Assembly: GCA_029721435.1 (NCBI GenBank)
Contig: CM056587.1
Location: 13,165,167 to 13,229,166, forward strand
Direction of reading: 5' to 3'
From: Gymnothorax reevesii
Taxonomy: Eukaryota; Chordata; Actinopteri; Anguilliformes; Muraenidae
Length of the DNA: 64,000 nucleotides
Every line of letters starts with the position of its first letter. Within the stretch, counting starts at the first letter, position 1. Of the stretch, positions 57,716 to 64,000 are shown piece after piece. The position numbers and the translations under genes were made by a program. The notes under the pieces were generated by a model. It searched no databases. It worked only from the letters and a program-made list of their open reading frames with translations, and was not told where the DNA came from.

Positions 57716-60677
57716 TGGATAGTAGGCAACAGCTAAAGAGAGCTCCGGTTATGTTATGAACATAATACTGGTTTTGCAAACCGTAAGTTCAGATAGCGTG
57801 GACAGTTGCTTATGTGGAGCTAGCGAACCAATAACTTCTACAGGAAAGAATTTCCTATTCAATTTCCGCCTTTTTCGGCATTTTATTAGCCTGAACAGAA
57901 TTTCTAAAGGGGGATGAAATTACCACGGCAATGCAGAGAAATCATTTGTTGTACCAGACACATTAGAGCTTGTGCATTTCACAAATTGCTTTCACCATGG
58001 TAGCATCAGAGAGCTAGCCCAGATATTGGTGAAGTATCTGGCTGATCCCGGTCTTGGATAAGTGAAGCGATCGCAAGCAGCTGTAAACAAACCCAAACAG
58101 GTTTCCCAAGCTGTGCAAAACCTACGTTTGGTCTAACTGCAGCCTTTTCAGCCCAACTTTACAGACACACAACACCACTCCGCTTAGCTTCAACTTTAGT
58201 GGCTACAATCAGACAATGTTATGATGAAACTGCCACACTGATGCTTACCGAAGTAACACAAGCATACCGATCAGAATTACTGCCTATTCGTCAACCAGGA
58301 GAATTTTTAAGTAGCGCCGCACGCGAACTAGCATGCAGTAGCTGGTAACCGAGCGGTCATAACAACCACAGAGACAAATGTTACCCTGCAATACAGGCTT
58401 TACAGACAGTAAGTTCCCTTTCCGTGGACAGTTGTATTAAGCATGTAAATTACAAACAAGTATAAAAAAGACCTTCTGTTGAATTTCCCCTGATATTACT
58501 CTTGCAAATTTAGGACAGAAACATTAGCAACAGTGACTTGACTATGTTAGCCACAGTGCTACAGCCACATTCAACAGGCTATCATGTTACGTAGGCTTCA
58601 TGCCGTAAAAGCAACTTACGGCTTCCACGTCTGTGAGTCACGGACAGTCATGACCGACACGGGCTTTATCTTCAGGCTACGTTTGCAAAGCCTGCCTTTG
58701 AGGCCAGTTGTTAGTGCTAACTATTGTTAGCGGTCCTGCTAGCCACCCGTAGCACATTAGCTTCACTTCTATTATTTGCTGTTATATCATTACTTACAGC
58801 TTGTGGCTCTGAGCGCTTGATCGCTGCAAGTGCTTCAGGTTTGAGAAGCAGTTGAAACACTTATCCTGTGTCGAATTATCCTTTATTGACAAAGCTGTCT
58901 TTGGTGAAATGCTGAGCACAAACTGCTAACCTTGGCTGTTTGCTGCCAACAAACAAAAAACCTACCCACTGATTTCTGGTTGCATAATCTTTTGGAAGAG
59001 AGATAGGTGCTTTTCTTCATGTCCATAAATAAACGGACAAGCAGCTTTGGGAGAGATACTGACAAAACTGCACCTCAAATGATCTGTGGCTCTTCTTTTG
59101 TATTTCTGGGCATGTAGACACTACTAAGGCATAGTATGATCCGCGTTGTTTGTGCCTGCTAGAATATTTTCCGGTGTGGGCAGGTCCAGCGCCGTGATTG
59201 GCCCTGGCTAGGTCTGTATTAATTGGTCGGCACAACCTGACGTCAGATCAGGATCTTGGAACGAGCTGTCCAGAGAGGAAATCACGTTCACAAAATCACG
59301 TTCTTGGATTATGGCAAAACCCCTGGATCTTATGTTAAGAAACTTTTCAGAGGTTGAGTATGAGTATCCAACATTACATATATGTAATAGAAGAAGGATC
59401 AGCATAATAGGTCCCCTCTAAATACGTGGCATATCATGTGTAAAACAGTGCATGGATTTTTTTTATATCACACAAAACACAAACTGGAACTGAACAAATG
59501 TCTGAAGTGCTGAAAATGCGCTTCAGATCTTTGGATGACTCATGCATGGGTCAACCCATTACCAGCACTCACCGAAAAAAGTTGAATCCGTGCTGATCCA
59601 TTAATACAGTAGGCTATCTGCAATGCATCTGTCCGGCCTCTATTATCAAATACAAAACTCCACATTTCACTGAAAGTCTTTATTATTTGCTGTTTAGCTG
59701 ACAAAAAAGTAGCCTTAAAAGCTATGCTTTTGAGTAGCAACGAAAGCAATGGATGACATAGTTGTCACCGTCTATAATTGATTTGTATTTCTTCCATATA
59801 TCCAACTTGACCTTTAATCGTCAGCCAAGTGGAAGCAAATTCTTTTCTCTATTGTTGAATATTATTCCAGGGTTAGGGTAGTCTAATCAAAATATTATTG
59901 TTTTTGTTTCATTCTCGCTGGCTGTTTTTCTCATTCATTTTAATTTCTGTTGGTCATTCCCCACCAGCGTAAAATTATCATGCTAAAAAAAAACAACCGG
60001 TGACTCTAAATTGAAACCTTTTTTTTTCGTTTTCTTGTTTACATAATTTAATGTAATGTAAAGTTCATTTGCTGCCCCGAGGATTAGCTGTGATGATTTT
60101 CAACATCTGGATATGAGTAAAACAATTTAGAAACAATTTCGTAAAAAATATTGCATTGCATTTTTGGAGATCACTGTGATCAGGTTTCCGTACCTTCAGC
60201 AATGGTTTTCTCACACGCTTTCACTTGGCGAATGAGCAGATCTCATCCCTCTGCAGAGAAGTTTTTTTCTTACGACTGGAAAAATCTGCTTATATGACAG
60301 CAATTTTTATTAGGTAACATTTTTGGACATTACCAGGACCTGGTTTCAGCAGTGGTTTGCTCGTGTGCCTTCACTTCATGCAAAAGTTGGCCCGTCTCTG
60401 CTGAGAAGTGTTTTTCCCTCTATTTATAATAGCTATTCGACAAGGTGCAAGGGCATCTGACTTTTAAAAGGAATTGGAGATGATACTCTGATTGGTTAAT
60501 TTCATGTTATGCCCAAAACAAGCCTTCGATTAATTAAGAGATTAAGTCCAACCCATTTGAACCTTGTGCCTTACTTCATGCCCAGATTTCCTGCCGTTTA
60601 ACTTGCGAAAATGGATTTGGACAAGCCCTAAATGTATCTGCGCCATGCACTTCAGACCGTGCGCTTAGATAGGGCCC

Positions 60678-61119
60678 CATGTCACGTGAATCATAGTTTT
60701 TTGTGATTAGGTTTACATCAGATATCAACAGAACATTTTGAATTCAATGGAGCAGCAGTCTGTCAAGCTGAATGCACCAATGTAAACATCTCTGACTTTA
60801 ATAAAAAATAAAAATGATTTTCAGATGTTCATAATGATTTAGAGAGCTTGTACACATTGGATTCTTTCTCATTTAAGACTTCCACTTGTAAGAATAAGTA
60901 TAGTTAACTAAGTACTTTATCTGACATCTTAACTCTTTTGCACAGAATACATATAATGCCCATTTTTTCCTATTATGCATAAGCCTATTGAGGCTTTATA
61001 ACTCAGTGTTTGTGTCATGGCAAGTCTGGAAAATTATTATTTAGAAAATAAATCTTGGAATTTACAGATATTGGCATCTATATCTGCGCGAAGGGGTTAA
61101 GTACATCAAAAAGTATATA
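60678..61119. other. Unassigned spacer
   Basis: AT-rich sequence between the 4.6-kb TIR element and the Tc1 cluster. No gene recognised. Confidence 0.45.
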
Positions 61120-61121
61120 TA

Positions 61122-61907
61122 CTCAGAAGCAATAAAAACGCAACACCAGTTTGGATTCAAATAGTTTTGTGACTCAAATATGTTGGATGGGTTGACTTTG
61201 ATGAATTAAATGTGTTAATGGGCAGATTTTGACAATAATAAATAGATGCATTAAACATAACGAGCACAAGTTGAAAATGAAAAATCACAACAAGACTGAA
61301 TGGAACACACATTTAAAAATGAACTCAAAAGAACAGTCAGTATCGGGTGTGACCCCCACGAACATCCACACACACAGTACAACGTCTCCTCATGGACCTG
61401 ACTAAGCGTCTTAGGTTGTCTTGGGGAAGTTGTTGCCACTCTGCCTGTAGTGCATTCTGGAGTTGCCCCCTGGTTTGAGGTCTGGGTACTCTTGATGAAA
61501 GAGCTCGTCCCAATTGGAATTACTACACCCAAAACGTACTGATGCTGGACATACTACACCCAAAACGGTGAGCCTATTGCTGGACACTTACTCCCGCCTC
61601 TGGCATACCCAGGGCCCTGTTCAGTTGTGCAGTCAACAGACGAGGCTTTTATCATGCCTTTATATAGGGAAGACAACCCCTCCTTCATTTCAGCCCCTGT
61701 ACTTGCTCAACTCCTAATCCCATATGTTGCACTCAGTATGGATTGATGAGAGTCTAGCTCACACTGTTGAGTTACATGATGATCATTCATGTGTAACGAG
61801 GTACACATTGTGTCCCCAATGGTCACTTAAGAACTCAAATTGGACTACTCAGGTCCTGAGCAAAAATAAACCAAAATTTAGTGTGTTGCGTTTTCATTGC
61901 CTTTGCG
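61122..61907 (-). mobile_element. Tc1-like internal-deletion derivative, 786 bp
   Basis: It is flanked by TA (61120-61121 and 61908-61909). Ends CTCAGAAGCAATAAAAACGC and, in complement, CGCAAAGGCAATGAAAACGC are inverted repeats. Only the C-terminal end of a transposase remains, so most of the coding region has been deleted. Confidence 0.8.
61337..61491 (-). pseudogene. Tc1-like transposase, C-terminal remnant
   Basis: Minus-strand translation from 61491 gives PRPQTRGQLQNALQAEWQQL, then DNLRRLVRSMRRRCTVCVDV and GGHTRY-stop (61337-61339). This is the conserved C-terminus after the catalytic Glu; everything upstream is absent. It is 51 codons long, of about 340 expected. Confidence 0.85.
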
Positions 61908-62145
61908 TATATGTGTGTATATATATATACACTGCTCTTAATAATTATTGGCACCTCTGTTTATGATGTGTTCTTTAGCTTCTAATAAATTCAGTTTTTT
62001 TCTAAATAATCTAGGACCACAATGAAAAAAAAGGAAAATCCAACCTTTAATTCAAGGGCATTTATTCAATGGGAATTATTTCCACATTAAGAAATATTTA
62101 TTTGACATCAAATCATGTGTGCCACAATTATTGGCACCCCTGATG

Positions 62146-63159
<1,014 letters not shown>

Positions 63160-63347
63160 GTTGAAGAGTGGATAAGAGAAATCACCTCTGTGTCACGTCA
63201 TATTTATACCCCAGGGAAACAGGAAGCAATGAATTACTAATTAAATGTTCCTAGATACTCTGATCAACTTTATAAACTACTGTAGAAATGACTTTCTGAT
63301 CAACTTTGTAAACTACTGTAGAAATGACAGAAATACAATTACATTTA

Positions 63348-63472
63348 TCATTCATTCATCTTCTAAACCCGCTTATTCCTCACTAGGGTCACGGGGCGAG
63401 CTGGAGCCTATCCCAGCTGACTACGGGCAACGGCAGGAACCCACCCTGGACAGGTTGCCAAATTACATTTGC
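63348..63472 (-). repeat. SINE tail fragment with 12-bp target duplication
   Basis: On the minus strand the piece reads GTAGTCAGCTGGGATAGGCT, then CCAGCTCGCCCCGTGACCCT, and ends in GATGAATGAATGA, the typical tail of a fish SINE or LINE 3' end. CAATTACATTTA flanks it at 63336-63347 and 63473-63484. The 5' part is truncated. It sits inside the right arm of the Tc1-like element. Confidence 0.85.
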
Positions 63473-63717
63473 CAATTACATTTATTTCATAGGAATTGTT
63501 AGGGGTGCCAATAATTGCGGAACAGGTGATTTTATGAAAAAAAAATATTTCATGGATTTTTTTCCCCCCTTAAAATTCACCTGAGTTGAAGCGTACATTT
63601 TTCTACAATTTTCAGTGTGAGAGTATGCTTCTGCAATAGGAATTGAATTTATTTCAAGGCTTTTAACACATCTTAACCAGGGGTGCCAATAATTATGGAG
63701 ATGTGTATGTGTATATA

Positions 63718-64000
63718 CAGGTACTACCCAGAAAATTAGAATATTCTCAAAAAGTTCAAGTATTTCTGTAATTCAACTTAAAAGGTGAAACCTACATATT
63801 ATATAGACAAATAACATGCAAATCAATATATTTCAAGCTTTTATTTGTTTTGATTTTGCTGATTAGGACTTACAGCTCAAGAAAACCTCAAATTCAAAAA
63901 CTCAGAAAATTAGAATATCACATGAAATCAATTTAAAATAAATAAATAAATAAATAAAAAAGGATTTTAAATACAAAAATGTCTGGCCTCTGAAAGGAAA
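63718..64000. mobile_element. Tc1-like element, terminal part cut by window end
   Basis: After TA (63716-63717) it starts CAGGTACTACCCAGAAAATT. A second CAGAAAATTAGAATATCACA lies near 63902, the inner direct repeat of an IR/DR arm about 190 bases long. An (AAAT)n run follows at about 63937-63960. The transposase, if present, lies beyond the window. Confidence 0.75.

Larger units (their letters stand above)
56809..59417. mobile_element. TTAA-type TIR element nested in the 4.6-kb element
   Basis: The left end AGGGGACCTATTATGC follows TTAA (56805-56808). The right end GCATAATAGGTCCCCT (to 59417) is a perfect 16-base complement, followed by CTAA, one base off TTAA. TTAA targets are used by piggyBac and Kolobok elements. 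The ends resemble a widespread fish family, probably Kolobok-like. No transposase frame is recognised, so it is likely nonautonomous. Confidence 0.7.
56113..60677. mobile_element. Large TIR DNA element, 4.6 kb, nonautonomous or decayed
   Basis: The left end GGGCTCTATTTATACCCAGC (56113) pairs with the right end GCGCTTAGATAGGGCCC (to 60677). Subterminal parts on each side contain GCGC-rich phrases ('gcgcatagcgg', 'gatgcaagtg', and on the right 'tgcgccatgcact') that I recognise from an abundant fish DNA-element family. CAT flanks both ends (56110-56112 and 60678-60680), a possible 3-bp target duplication. No transposase is seen. A second element is nested inside. Confidence 0.55.

Overview
This window looks like repeat-dominated DNA from a ray-finned (probably teleost) fish. 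The grounds are many Tc1-like transposons with fish-type termini, tRNA-derived SINEs with fish-type tails, CR1/L2-like and L1-like LINE remnants, a Gmr1-like Ty3/gypsy retrotransposon, and one compact gene of the vertebrate LRRC3 family. The species cannot be named from the sequence. There are no prokaryotic operons, CRISPR arrays, rRNA genes or convincing tRNA genes.

Layout. 0-10 kb: a Tc1 end, a SINE, two decayed Tc1 relics, an unassigned repeat, a small TIR element and local duplications. 10.8-11.2 kb: a CpG-rich, promoter-like island. 12.7-22.8 kb: a chain of nested transposons. These are a TA-flanked TIR element carrying a SINE, a Tc1 copy with an internal in-frame duplication, a CR1/L2-like LINE split at a TA by another Tc1, a TIR transposon with a broken MYB/SANT domain, and the 3' end of an L1-like LINE. 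25.5-30.6 kb (minus strand): a decayed Gmr1-like Ty3/gypsy element ordered gag-protease-integrase-RT-RNase H, cut off inside RNase H. 30.7-46.9 kb: a satellite array of roughly 142-bp monomers. Its centre is organised into higher-order units of 3.27 kb (23 monomers), and its flanks are more diverged. An apparently intact Tc1-like transposon sits inside one unit and leaves a clean TA target site. 47-53 kb: mostly unique or unclassified sequence. 53.5-54.3 kb: the only convincing host gene, an LRRC3-like membrane protein encoded in one exon. 56-60.7 kb: a TTAA-type transposon nested in another TIR element. 61.1-64 kb: three different Tc1-like elements almost back to back, one carrying a SINE fragment with a 12-bp target duplication.

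How the parts relate. Apart from the LRRC3-like gene, almost every recognisable coding piece belongs to a mobile element, and nearly all of these are pseudogenes. The exception is the 337-aa transposase at 35139-36152, which reads without interruption and keeps its DDE residues. The satellite is the most unusual structure. Its monomers carry recurring dyads (a GATA-type palindrome and a pair of YY1-like half-sites), and its higher-order units differ by loss of whole monomers, as unequal exchange would produce.
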